Below are positions 1-7,831 of a stretch of DNA of 20,472 nucleotides, piece after piece (the stretch's first letter is position 1; each line of letters begins with the position of its first letter). This DNA comes from Flavobacteriaceae bacterium (GTDB taxonomy: Bacteria; Bacteroidota; Bacteroidia; Flavobacteriales; Flavobacteriaceae): positions 17,217-37,688 of the forward strand of contig NZZF01000056.1 in NCBI GenBank assembly GCA_002702385.1. The letters run 5' to 3'. Both the position numbers and the translations under genes were made by a program. The notes under the pieces are model-generated. The model was not told the origin of the DNA, made no database searches, and saw only the letters and a list, made by a program, of their open reading frames with translations.

Positions 1-453
1 ACAAGAGGATTTCAAAATAGAAGAAATGTATTTAAAACCTCAAATTATAATATATCACCAATTATATGTTATGAATCTATTTATGGTGAATATTTAACAG
101 ATTATGTAAAAGATGGCGGAAAAGTGTTAGCTATAATTACTAATGATGCTTGGTGGGATTACACAGAGGGGCACAGACAACATTTTTCATATGCAAGGTT
201 AAGAGCAATAGAAACTAGAAAGAATATAATAAGAAGTGCTAATACAGGTATTTCAGGAATAATCGACTCAAAAGGAGATGAAATAATTAAAACTGAATAC
301 AATCAAGAAACAATTCTTTCTGGAAATTACAAGGAAAATAATATTATAACTTTCTACGTTAAATATGGAGATTACATATATAGAATAGCCTTATTTTTTG
401 TTATTATTATTTTTTCATACTATCTATCCTTAAAATTAACTCGAAGAAAATAA
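1..453 (+). CDS. lnt: Apolipoprotein N-acyltransferase, C-terminal part (5' end outside window)
   Basis: Inner-membrane enzyme that transfers an acyl chain from phospholipid to the N-terminal cysteine of lipoproteins, the last step of lipoprotein maturation. The frame is open from the first base of the window, so only the C-terminal 150 residues are present. They contain the end of the nitrilase (C-N hydrolase) fold: the motif IICYES, whose Cys (codon 67-69) fits the catalytic nucleophile, then GKVLAIITNDAWW and ARLRAIETRKNIIRSANTG, which are typical of Lnt. A final hydrophobic helix (RIALFFVIIIFSYYLSL) and a basic tail match the last transmembrane segment of the family. A GTG at 124 opens a shorter frame, but starting there would lose the catalytic cysteine, so it is not the start. 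The gene ends inside the 5' arm of a terminator hairpin. The identity is secure; the glutamate and lysine of the catalytic triad lie outside the window. Confidence 0.93.
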   Translation, partial: TRGFQNRRNVFKTSNYNISPIICYESIYGEYLTDYVKDGGKVLAIITNDAWWDYTEGHRQHFSYARLRAIETRKNIIRSANTGISGIIDSKGDEIIKTEYNQETILSGNYKENNIITFYVKYGDYIYRIALFFVIIIFSYYLSLKLTRRK

Positions 454-480
454 CATTTCTTTAATAAAATGTTATTTTTT
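447..480 (+). terminator. Rho-independent terminator after lnt
   Basis: A perfect 12-bp stem (AAAATAACATTT at 447-458 with AAATGTTATTTT at 467-478), an 8-base loop, and a T run to 480. The stem includes the lnt stop codon. It is AT-rich, hence weaker than a GC stem, but it is well placed. Confidence 0.7.
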
Positions 481-489
481 AAAGAAAGT

Positions 490-520
490 GTTGCACAAGA
501 TTAATAAAAATATATTTTTG
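490..520 (+). promoter_or_regulatory. Bacteroidota-type promoter for the DUF2795 gene
   Basis: TTG at 491-493 is followed after 19 bases by TATTTTTG at 513-520. This matches the Bacteroidota housekeeping consensus (-33 TTTG / about 19 bases / -7 TAnnTTTG), with one mismatch at the first -33 base. Transcription would begin near 527, about a dozen bases before the ATG at 540. This is the clearest complete plus-strand promoter in the window. Confidence 0.7.
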
Positions 521-539
521 CAAAATAAAATAAGTAATT

Positions 540-764
540 ATGTATTGGACTTTAGAATTAGCATCTTATTTGAGTGATGCACCATGGCCTGCTAGTAAGG
601 ATGAATTAATTGATTACGCTATTAGAACCGGTGCTCCCCTAGAAGTAGTTGAAAATTTACAAGCTATGGAAGAGGAAGAAGAAGAAATTTATGAATCTAT
701 TCAAGAAATTTGGCCTGATTTTCCTACGGAAGAAGATTACTTATGGAATGAAGAAGAATATTAA
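540..764 (+). CDS. Small acidic DUF2795-family protein
   Basis: A 74-residue protein of unknown function. It begins MYWTLELASYLSDAPWPASK and its first 45 residues form a compact predicted helical domain of the DUF2795 type. The remainder is very acidic (AMEEEEEEIYESI and a terminal WNEEEY). From memory, this short protein is widespread in Bacteroidota and is often found next to secA, as here. It has no signal peptide or membrane segment, so it is probably cytoplasmic. It has its own promoter and its own terminator, so it is a single-gene unit and not part of the secA transcript. The domain name is a family-level recognition; no biochemical role can be read from the sequence. Confidence 0.85.
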   Translation: MYWTLELASYLSDAPWPASKDELIDYAIRTGAPLEVVENLQAMEEEEEEIYESIQEIWPDFPTEEDYLWNEEEY

Positions 765-785
765 AACAATTTAAAATAATATATT

Positions 786-813
786 AAAAGTCTCCTCCGG
801 AGGCTTTTTTTTT
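786..813 (+). terminator. Strong Rho-independent terminator between DUF2795 gene and secA
   Basis: A ten-pair stem, AAAAGTCTCC (786-795) with GGAGGCTTTT (799-808), with one T-G wobble and a TCC loop, continued by T's to 813. It ends transcription of the small acidic gene 24 bases before the secA start codon. Confidence 0.88.
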
Positions 814-816
814 AAC

Positions 817-824
817 TAAATTTG
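817..824 (+). promoter_or_regulatory. Candidate -7 element of the secA promoter
   Basis: TAAATTTG matches the Bacteroidota -7 box TAnnTTTG and follows the terminator T run directly. No good -33 TTTG is seen 19 bases upstream, because that region is the terminator stem. If it is used, transcription would start around 830 and leave a leader of only a few bases before the ATG at 837. Confidence 0.45.
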
Positions 825-836
825 ATACTTTACTAA

Positions 837-3800
837 ATGAATCTACTTAATTCAATACTAAAAGTTTTTGTTGGAGATAAGGCAAAAAAAGATATAAAAG
901 AAATTTCTCCTTTAGTATCAAAAATAAATTCAATCGAAAATGAATTTATAAAATTATCTAATGATGAATTAAGAGCTAGAACCACAAAATTTAAATCTGA
1001 AATTACTAATCTTAAAAATCCTTTTCAGAACAGAATTGATTCAATTAATGATAAAATAGAAAAAGAAAGCAGTATAGATGAAAAAGAAAATTTATACAAT
1101 GAAATTGAAGGGCTTGAAAACAAATATTTAGATGAAATTGATAAATACTTAAATGATATTTTACCTGAAGCATTCTGCGTAGTAAGAGAAACAGCCAGAA
1201 GATTTAGTGAAAATGAAGAGATTATTGTAGCTGCAAACGATTATGATGTCAAATTATCCTCAACTAAGCCCTATGTGAATATTGAAAGCAATAAAGCTAA
1301 ATGGGTTAATAACTGGGATGCTGCTGGAAAAAATGTAATCTGGGATATGGTTCACTATGACGTACAACTTATTGGAGGAATTGTTCTTCATAATGGTAAA
1401 ATTGCAGAAATGCAAACTGGTGAAGGTAAAACTTTAGTTGCCACACTTCCTGTATATTTAAATGCATTGACAGGAAATGGAGTACATCTTGTAACTGTTA
1501 ATGATTATTTAGCAAAACGAGATTGCGCATGGATGTCTCCAATATTTGAATTTCATGGAATGAGTGTTGATTGTATTGACCATTATAAGCCACATTCAAT
1601 TGAGAGAAGAAATGCATACTTGGCAGATATAACCTATGGAACAAATAATGAGTTTGGGTTTGATTATTTAAGAGATAATATGGCTCATAAATTAGATGAC
1701 CGAGTACAAAGAAGACATTCTTATGCAATAGTTGATGAAGTTGATTCTGTTTTAATTGATGACGCCAGAACTCCTTTAATTATATCTGGACCTATTCCAC
1801 AAGGTAATAATCATGAATTTAATGAATTAAAACCTAAAATTTCATCATTAGTTCAAATTCAAAGACAACTTGTTACACAAATTCTTGCAGAGAGTAAAAA
1901 ATTATTTTCTGACGGCAATAAAGAAGATGGAGGTTTTAAATTATTGCAAGCTTATCGTGGATTACCAAAAACAAAAGCATTAATAAAGTTTTTAAGTGAG
2001 GAAGGTATAAAACAAACCTTACTTAAAACTGAAAATTTCTACATGCAAGATAACAACAGAGAAATGCCAAAAGTTGATGCTGACTTATATTTTACGATCG
2101 ATGAAAAAAACAATCAAATTGAATTAACCGATAAAGGAATAGAACATTTATCACAAGATGTAAATGATTCAAAATTCTTTATTCTTCCAGATATATCAAT
2201 AAAAATATCTGAAATTGAAAATAAAAATTTAAAGCCACAAAACGAGGCAGAAGAGAAAGAAAAAATATACACAGATTTCAGTGTAAAAAGTGAAAGAATA
2301 CACACTTTGAATCAGTTACTAAAAGCATACACTTTATTTGAAAAGGACATTGAATATGTTGTAATGGATAATAAGGTTAAGATTGTTGATGAGCAAACTG
2401 GAAGAATTATGGAAGGTAGGAGATATTCAGATGGTCTTCATCAAGCAATTGAAGCTAAAGAGAATGTCAAGATTGAAGATGCAACGCAAACCTTTGCTAC
2501 TATTACTCTTCAGAATTATTTCAGAATGTATCGTAAACTTTCGGGAATGACTGGAACAGCAGTTACTGAACAAGGTGAGTTTTGGGATATTTATAAATTA
2601 GATGTTATTGAAATACCTACAAACAGACCTGTTATAAGGAAAGATGAAAATGATCTCATATACAAGACAAAAAGAGAAAAGTATAATGCTGTAATAAACA
2701 ATGTAAGTAAAATTGTAAATGATGGAAGACCAGTTCTAATTGGTACAACATCTGTAGAAATTTCTGAGCTATTATCTAGAATGTTAAATATTAAAAATAT
2801 TAAACACAATGTTTTAAATGCTAAGCTACATAAGAAAGAAGCAGATATTGTTGCTGAAGCTGGTAAAGCTGGTATTGTTACAATAGCAACTAATATGGCT
2901 GGAAGAGGAACTGATATTAAAATATCAGACGAAATAAAAGAAAGAGGTGGATTAGCTATAATCGGAACAGAAAGACACGATTCAAGAAGGGTTGACAGGC
3001 AATTAAGGGGTAGATCAGGGAGACAAGGTGATCCAGGTAGCTCACAATTTTATGTTTCATTGGAAGATAATTTAATGAGACTTTTTGGATCTGATAAGGT
3101 TGCTAGAATGATGGATAAAATGGGCCATAAAGATGGTGAAGTAATTCAACATTCACTTATGACAACAACCATTGAAAGAGCTCAAAAGAAAGTTGAAGAA
3201 AATAATTTTGGTATAAGAAAGAGATTATTAGAATATGATGATGTTATGAATCTTCAAAGGGAGGTTATATACACAAAAAGGAAAAATGCCTTGGACGTTA
3301 ATAGGCTTAAAGTTGATATTGCAAATATGATTTACGAAACAGTTGAATCAATTTATATGTCAGCAAAAAATAATAATGATTTTAAATCATATGAATTCGA
3401 CCTAATCAGATATTTTTCAATCACATCTCCTTTTAATATAGATGAGTTTGAAAATTTAGATCAAAATAGAATTATTGATGATTTATATAATATTGTTTTA
3501 AAACATTACGAGAAAAAAAATTATGAAAACTCTTTGAAAGTTTTTCCTGTAGTAAAAAATGTATATGAAAATCCTCAGAACAAGTTTGAAAGGATTGTAG
3601 TTCCATTTACTGACGGGAAAAAAACTATGAATATCGTAACAGACCTTAAAAAAGCTTATGAATCTGATGGAAAAGAGTTGATTAATGATTTTGAAAAAAA
3701 CATATCATTAGCTATTATTGATGACACATGGAAAACTCACTTAAGAAAAATGGATGAGCTTAAACAATCTGTACAATTAGCAGTTCATGAACAAAAAGAC

Positions 3801-4199
3801 CCGTTACTTATCTATAAGTTTGAAGCTAAAGAGCTCTTTTTTAGCATGATTGATCAACTTAATAAAGATATTTTAACATTTTTATTCAAAGGCGAGTTGC
3901 CATCAAAAAATCCAAATGAAATAACAGAAGATAGGCAAACTAGAAGAAGAGAAAGATATAATACTTCTAAAGAAGAGATCTTGAACAGTGACGAGATGGC
4001 GAATAGAAATAGAGAAGTTGGAGCTAGCGCTTCTGGCGGAAACTCTGTAGTTGAAACTATTGTAAGAGAACAAAGGAAAATTGGAAGAAATGAAAGAGTA
4101 AAAATTAAGAATATTCAAACAGGTGAAGTTAAACAAGTAAAATATAAACAAGCTGAACCTTTGATACAAACTGGAATATGGATCATAAATGAAAATTAA
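837..4199 (+). CDS. secA: Preprotein translocase motor ATPase SecA
   Basis: ATP-driven motor that pushes unfolded preproteins through SecYEG at the inner membrane. The 1120 residues carry the full DEAD-motor set: Walker A QTGEGKT at 193-199, Walker B VDEVDS with D300 and E301, the preprotein-crosslinking region after it, and the second ATPase lobe with TNMAGRGTDI and LRGRSGRQGDPG (723-734). It is about 200 residues longer than E. coli SecA. Extra length is visible near residues 50-100 (a charged, coiled-coil-like stretch) and within 330-480, which is usual for Bacteroidota SecA. The C-terminus ends in KYKQAEPLIQTGIWIINEN with no CxCxxGxxxxxCH zinc-binding tail, also normal in this phylum as far as I recall, so SecB-type targeting through that tail is not expected. 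It is the first gene of a tight operon, followed after 5 bases by a glycosyltransferase. The start is the first ATG after the upstream terminator and gives the expected N-terminus. Confidence 0.98.
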   Translation: MNLLNSILKVFVGDKAKKDIKEISPLVSKINSIENEFIKLSNDELRARTTKFKSEITNLKNPFQNRIDSINDKIEKESSIDEKENLYNEIEGLENKYLDEIDKYLNDILPEAFCVVRETARRFSENEEIIVAANDYDVKLSSTKPYVNIESNKAKWVNNWDAAGKNVIWDMVHYDVQLIGGIVLHNGKIAEMQTGEGKTLVATLPVYLNALTGNGVHLVTVNDYLAKRDCAWMSPIFEFHGMSVDCIDHYKPHSIERRNAYLADITYGTNNEFGFDYLRDNMAHKLDDRVQRRHSYAIVDEVDSVLIDDARTPLIISGPIPQGNNHEFNELKPKISSLVQIQRQLVTQILAESKKLFSDGNKEDGGFKLLQAYRGLPKTKALIKFLSEEGIKQTLLKTENFYMQDNNREMPKVDADLYFTIDEKNNQIELTDKGIEHLSQDVNDSKFFILPDISIKISEIENKNLKPQNEAEEKEKIYTDFSVKSERIHTLNQLLKAYTLFEKDIEYVVMDNKVKIVDEQTGRIMEGRRYSDGLHQAIEAKENVKIEDATQTFATITLQNYFRMYRKLSGMTGTAVTEQGEFWDIYKLDVIEIPTNRPVIRKDENDLIYKTKREKYNAVINNVSKIVNDGRPVLIGTTSVEISELLSRMLNIKNIKHNVLNAKLHKKEADIVAEAGKAGIVTIATNMAGRGTDIKISDEIKERGGLAIIGTERHDSRRVDRQLRGRSGRQGDPGSSQFYVSLEDNLMRLFGSDKVARMMDKMGHKDGEVIQHSLMTTTIERAQKKVEENNFGIRKRLLEYDDVMNLQREVIYTKRKNALDVNRLKVDIANMIYETVESIYMSAKNNNDFKSYEFDLIRYFSITSPFNIDEFENLDQNRIIDDLYNIVLKHYEKKNYENSLKVFPVVKNVYENPQNKFERIVVPFTDGKKTMNIVTDLKKAYESDGKELINDFEKNISLAIIDDTWKTHLRKMDELKQSVQLAVHEQKDPLLIYKFEAKELFFSMIDQLNKDILTFLFKGELPSKNPNEITEDRQTRRRERYNTSKEEILNSDEMANRNREVGASASGGNSVVETIVREQRKIGRNERVKIKNIQTGEVKQVKYKQAEPLIQTGIWIINEN

Positions 4200-4204
4200 A
4201 GAAA

Positions 4205-5302
4205 ATGAATGTTTTAATAATTGGTCCTCACCCACCACTAAAAGGTGGTATTTCTGATTTTAACCATCAACTATATTCACATTTAGAAGAATTTAAAAAT
4301 TGTTATTTCATAAGCTTTGATAGAAGCTATCCTTTTTTTTTAAGAAATAAAAAAAAACAAATTTCAAGTCAAAAAAAAGAATTCAAAAATATTTTAAAAA
4401 TAAATCCTTATAATCCATTTACGTGGAGTAAGATTAATCGATTAATAAAAGAAAAGAAAATAAATAGTGTTATAACAACATACTGGACTCCAATTACTGG
4501 TTTAGCTTATTTATTGATTAATAAGACTATTACTATAGATACAAAAAAAATAGGATTATTTCATAATGTATTCCCACACGAAAATTATTTGTTTAGTAAA
4601 ATGATTTTAAAATTATACATCAATTCACTTGACACCTTATTAACATTATCAGTACACACTTCACAACAAATTAAATCTTTTTCAAAAAGAGAATCATATT
4701 CGTTATTTCATCCAATTGATAATTTAAAAATAGCTTCAAAAGAAGAATCTTTAAAGAAACTTAAATTAAACAAAAACAATAAATATATTTTATTCTTAGG
4801 AATGATAAGAAAATATAAAGGCCTTGAATTATTATTAAATAGCTTCAAAAATATTATTGAATTTGACAATAAGATTAAACTTATAATAGCTGGTGAGTTT
4901 ATTGAAAATAAAAAAAAATATTTAAATCAAATAGAAAAGTTATCATTAAAAAATCATGTGATTATTAGTAAAGGTTTTATTAACAAGAAGGATATCAAAT
5001 ATTACATGGGTGCATCTGAAATTTTAGTTCAACCCTACATAAATGCAACACAAAGTGGAATAACAGCTTTGGGTATTTCTTTCGAAAAAATTATTGTGTC
5101 AACAGGTGAAGGAGGAATAAAGGAAATAATTAATAATAAAAATGGCTACATATGTAATAAAGATTATAAATCCATTTCTAAAAACATAATTAGAGCACTT
5201 AGTTCTAACAACTCTAAAAAATTAAAAAAATTATCAGACTTAAAGAAAAAATTTTCGTGGAATAATTTTTGTAAAGAGTTAATTGATAATATTAAGACTT
5301 GA
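4205..5302 (+). CDS. GT-B fold glycosyltransferase (group 1 / GT4-like)
   Basis: A sugar transferase of 365 residues, probably cytoplasmic or membrane-associated, using a nucleotide sugar to extend a cell-surface glycan; donor and acceptor cannot be told from sequence. The N-terminal Rossmann domain begins MNVLIIGPHPPLKGGIS, with the glycine-rich GGIS loop at 14-17, and contains a HNVFPHE motif near 120-126, common in group 1 transferases. The C-terminal Rossmann domain starts near residue 193 (ILFLGMIRKYKGLELLL) and contains LIIAGEF (226-232), QPYINATQSGITALG (276-290) and STGEGGIKEII (299-309). The last two match the nucleotide-sugar binding part of the fold, with the usual first acidic residue of the EX7E motif replaced. 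The protein is extremely rich in Lys, Asn and Ile, reflecting AT bias. It lies 5 bases after secA and overlaps msrA at its stop codon, so the three are probably co-transcribed. Confidence 0.85.
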   Translation: MNVLIIGPHPPLKGGISDFNHQLYSHLEEFKNCYFISFDRSYPFFLRNKKKQISSQKKEFKNILKINPYNPFTWSKINRLIKEKKINSVITTYWTPITGLAYLLINKTITIDTKKIGLFHNVFPHENYLFSKMILKLYINSLDTLLTLSVHTSQQIKSFSKRESYSLFHPIDNLKIASKEESLKKLKLNKNNKYILFLGMIRKYKGLELLLNSFKNIIEFDNKIKLIIAGEFIENKKKYLNQIEKLSLKNHVIISKGFINKKDIKYYMGASEILVQPYINATQSGITALGISFEKIIVSTGEGGIKEIINNKNGYICNKDYKSISKNIIRALSSNNSKKLKKLSDLKKKFSWNNFCKELIDNIKT

Positions 5303-5886
5303 AAAATCTATTTTTTTTTATTGTAGTACTTATAAATTTAAATTTAAGCTCACAAACTAATTATTCCGAAGCTTATTTTGCATCAGGTTGTTTTTGGTGT
5401 GTTGAATCAATTTATGAAAGCCTAAACGGTGTTAGTGAAGTTCAATCTGGATATTCTGGAGGAAAAACCAAAAATCCTGATTACTACCAAGTTTTAACTG
5501 GAAAGACAGGTCATGCAGAAGCAGTTAAAGTAATATATGATTCGAAAAAAATATCATTTAAAAGGTTGGTTGAAGTTTTTTTTGCATCACATGATCCAAC
5601 AACATTAAATCGACAAGGTCCAGATGTTGGAACACATTACAGATCAATTGCATTTTATAAAAATGATATTGAAAAAAACATTATTAATACTGAAATTAAA
5701 AGGTTATTAAATAATAAGATTTACAAAAAAATTGTTACTGAAGTAACTAAATTTGAAGTATTCTACATCGCAGAGGATTATCATCAAGATTATAAAGTAA
5801 ATAACCCTAATAACCCCTATATATGGAACGTTTCGGTACCAAGAATAAATGATTTTAAAAAAAAGTTTCCAGAATTACTTAAATAA
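5299..5886 (+). CDS. msrA: Peptide-methionine (S)-S-oxide reductase MsrA, exported, TTG start
   Basis: Repairs oxidised methionine by reducing methionine-S-sulfoxide in proteins. Residues 1-18 form a typical signal peptide (MKNLFFFIVVLINLNLSSQ), so this copy probably works in the periplasm. The catalytic motif is GCFWCVE, with C31 as nucleophile and C34 as the likely resolving cysteine; there is no other cysteine. Further family signatures are SGYSGGKTKNPDY, GKTGHAEAVKV, HDPTTLNRQGPDVGTHYRS and the final YHQDY. The start is a TTG at 5299-5301 that overlaps the TGA stop of the glycosyltransferase (TTGA). No in-frame ATG lies before the catalytic motif, and the signal peptide begins immediately, so the TTG is well supported and suggests translational coupling. 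The 3' end overlaps the convergent PAP2 gene by 12 bases. A periplasmic reductant partner is not seen in the window. Confidence 0.93.
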   Translation: MKNLFFFIVVLINLNLSSQTNYSEAYFASGCFWCVESIYESLNGVSEVQSGYSGGKTKNPDYYQVLTGKTGHAEAVKVIYDSKKISFKRLVEVFFASHDPTTLNRQGPDVGTHYRSIAFYKNDIEKNIINTEIKRLLNNKIYKKIVTEVTKFEVFYIAEDYHQDYKVNNPNNPYIWNVSVPRINDFKKKFPELLK

Positions 5887-6462
5887 TTTTCCTACTAATC
5901 GATTAAATATTGCAATATAAAAGAAATAAGAAATTGATATTCCAATTAATGAACCTATAATTATATCAGATGGGTAATGTACACCTAGATAAACTCTACT
6001 ATATGCTACAACTGCAGCCCAAAGAAATAATAAAAAATATTCTTTTTTTCTATTCATAAACAAAATGAATATTGTGGCAATAACAAAAGAATTTGATGCA
6101 TGTGCTGAAAAAAAACTATACAAGCCTCCACAATCTTCTTTTACAACACGTATAATGTTTTGAATTTGATCATCATGACATGGCCTAAGTCTTTGAATTG
6201 AGTTTTTAAATAAATTAGATAATTGATCACTAATGAATATTAGAAAAACAATCGATAACATATAAATAGAATATACTTTATATAGTTTTTGTTTTTGGTA
6301 ACTGTATCTTAAACTACGAAAGAGCAAAAAAAGTAACAATAAATAAAGAGGAATATGTGTAAACTTGTTAGTTAAAATTAACCACAAATTATCAAATTTT
6401 TCAGAACCTAAAGAGTTTAGAAATATTAATAAATTTCTATCTAATTCTAATACCAATTCCAT
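5875..6462 (-). CDS. PAP2-family membrane phosphatase
   Basis: Integral inner-membrane phosphatase of 195 residues with five to six hydrophobic helices. All three PAP2 signature motifs are present: KNSIQRLRP (K86, R93, P94), SFFSAHAS with H121 in place of the usual PSGH box, and SRVYLGVHYPSD with R156, H162 and D166. Members of this size dephosphorylate undecaprenyl diphosphate (recycling the lipid carrier of cell-wall synthesis), phosphatidylglycerol phosphate or lipid A. Carrier recycling is the most common role in this phylum but is an inference here. It is the last gene of the minus-strand run, starting 1 base after the M28 peptidase stop. Its 3' end overlaps msrA by 12 bases and no terminator is visible between them. 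Confidence 0.88.
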   Translation of the reverse strand: MELVLELDRNLLIFLNSLGSEKFDNLWLILTNKFTHIPLYLLLLFLLFRSLRYSYQKQKLYKVYSIYMLSIVFLIFISDQLSNLFKNSIQRLRPCHDDQIQNIIRVVKEDCGGLYSFFSAHASNSFVIATIFILFMNRKKEYFLLFLWAAVVAYSRVYLGVHYPSDIIIGSLIGISISYFFYIAIFNRLVGKLFK

Positions 6463-6463
6463 A

Positions 6464-7831
6464 TTATCTTAATCCGTACTTATCAAAAAGATAAACTAAG
6501 GAAGCAATAGCTCCTGAACCCATTTCTAATTCTCTTTTATTGATAGCATTAAAGGTGTCAATTTCAGTATGATGATAATCAAAATATCTTTGTGAGTTAG
6601 GTCTAAGTCCAGCTAAAATATTATTATCTGTCTTTAAATTAGCTATATCTGCCCCACTACCGCCTTTAATAAAAACATTAATGAAATATGGCGCAAAATA
6701 TTTTTTCCATTCTAAAAGCTTAATAAAATCCTCATTATTTGTTGTAAAGGAAAACCCAAGGGGTCTAAAACCTCCTGCATCAGATTCAATAGCAAAAATA
6801 TGGTTTAACTTTTCTCTATCAGAAACTTCTTTATATTTAAGTGAACCTCTTAAACCATTTTCTTCATTTATAAATAATACTACTCTTAAAGTTCTTTTAG
6901 GTTTATAATTAATTTTATTAAAAATATTTAGAAGATCCATAGAATGAACAACGCCTGCACCATCATCGTGGCTTCCATCACCTAAATCCCAAGAATCTAA
7001 ATGTCCACCTACTAAAATAATTTCATCTGGAAATTCAGACCCCTTTTTTTCTGCTATAACATTATATGACTGAACATCTGGTAGTTGTTTGCATTGTTGT
7101 CTAAAAAGAAATTTAAGATCAGGTTTTATTTTTAAAAGACTACTTAATTTATCAGCACCATTAGTACTAATAGCAGCGCCTGGAATCCTTTTGCTAACGG
7201 GAAGATCACCGTAGGCTAACCCTCCAGTATGTGGATAATCATCAGACCTTAAAGTCATTGATCTAACAATTACACCAATAGCACCATATTTAGACGCTTC
7301 CATTGCTCCTAATGCACGTTGATCAACTGCTCTACCGTAAGCAGTGAAAGTGGTTATAAATTCAGGTTCCATGGGTCTATTGAAAAAAACAATTTTACCA
7401 TCAATATTATCCTTGCCCAATTCTTGAAGTTCTTTAAGACTAAAAACTTCTATAACGTTGGCCTTTAAACCAACAGAAGGTGTTGCTACTGAACCTCCCA
7501 ATGCAGCTATAGGAACATTAAAAGTAATCCCAGGCTCTGTTTCTATTAAAGCAAATTCTTTAGGTCCCCTAACCCATCTTGGAACCATAACAGGCTGAAG
7601 CCAAACTTTATCAAATCCAAGTTGATCTAATTCTGATTTAGTATATTCAATTGCTCTTTGAGCTTCAAGAGAGCCAGAAAGTCTTCCGCCAATTTGATTT
7701 GATAAATAATCTAACCATTCATAAGCCTTGCTTTTAGTTAGAGATGTGTCAAAAATACTTTTAATCAAAACATCATCTTGAGCGCTCAATGAATTAAAAA
7801 ATATAAAAAAAACGAATACTAACTTTTTCAT
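6464..7831 (-). CDS. Exported M28-family zinc aminopeptidase/carboxypeptidase
   Basis: Zinc metallopeptidase of 455 residues with an N-terminal signal peptide (MKKLVFVFFIFFNSLSAQ), so periplasmic or surface-exposed. An insertion from about residue 120 to 235 resembles a protease-associated (PA) domain. The M28 metal and catalytic residues are visible: GGHLDSWD (H277, with D279), SHDDGAG (D289/D290), INEENG (E323 as general base, E324 as ligand), ESDAGG (D351) and HHTEID (H421). The overall layout resembles bacterial relatives of plasma glutamate carboxypeptidase. Substrates are probably small peptides, for scavenging amino acids. Its start codon shares one base with the stop of the upstream response regulator (TAATG), so the two are likely translationally coupled. 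The link between a peptidase and the chaperone genes upstream is only positional. Confidence 0.92.
   Translation of the reverse strand: MKKLVFVFFIFFNSLSAQDDVLIKSIFDTSLTKSKAYEWLDYLSNQIGGRLSGSLEAQRAIEYTKSELDQLGFDKVWLQPVMVPRWVRGPKEFALIETEPGITFNVPIAALGGSVATPSVGLKANVIEVFSLKELQELGKDNIDGKIVFFNRPMEPEFITTFTAYGRAVDQRALGAMEASKYGAIGVIVRSMTLRSDDYPHTGGLAYGDLPVSKRIPGAAISTNGADKLSSLLKIKPDLKFLFRQQCKQLPDVQSYNVIAEKKGSEFPDEIILVGGHLDSWDLGDGSHDDGAGVVHSMDLLNIFNKINYKPKRTLRVVLFINEENGLRGSLKYKEVSDREKLNHIFAIESDAGGFRPLGFSFTTNNEDFIKLLEWKKYFAPYFINVFIKGGSGADIANLKTDNNILAGLRPNSQRYFDYHHTEIDTFNAINKRELEMGSGAIASLVYLFDKYGLR

Noticed and set aside
124..453. A separate short gene starting at GTG 124
   Set aside because: The same frame is open back to base 1 and encodes the Lnt catalytic cysteine motif, so this is an internal codon of the partial lnt gene.
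4140..4199. Missing SecA C-terminal zinc-binding tail as a truncation
   Set aside because: The end of the protein looks like other Bacteroidota SecA tails known to me, so it is a lineage feature and not damage.
3903..4238. A 111-codon open frame on the minus strand opposite the secA 3' end
   Set aside because: It is antisense to conserved SecA sequence, has a low-complexity Ser/Phe-rich product, and has no family resemblance. It is a by-product of AT-rich codon use.
4320..4390. Homopolymer A/T runs in the glycosyltransferase gene as phase-variation tracts
   Set aside because: Runs of up to eight or nine A or T occur throughout this AT-rich window, and this one is interrupted. The gene is intact and nothing singles out these runs.
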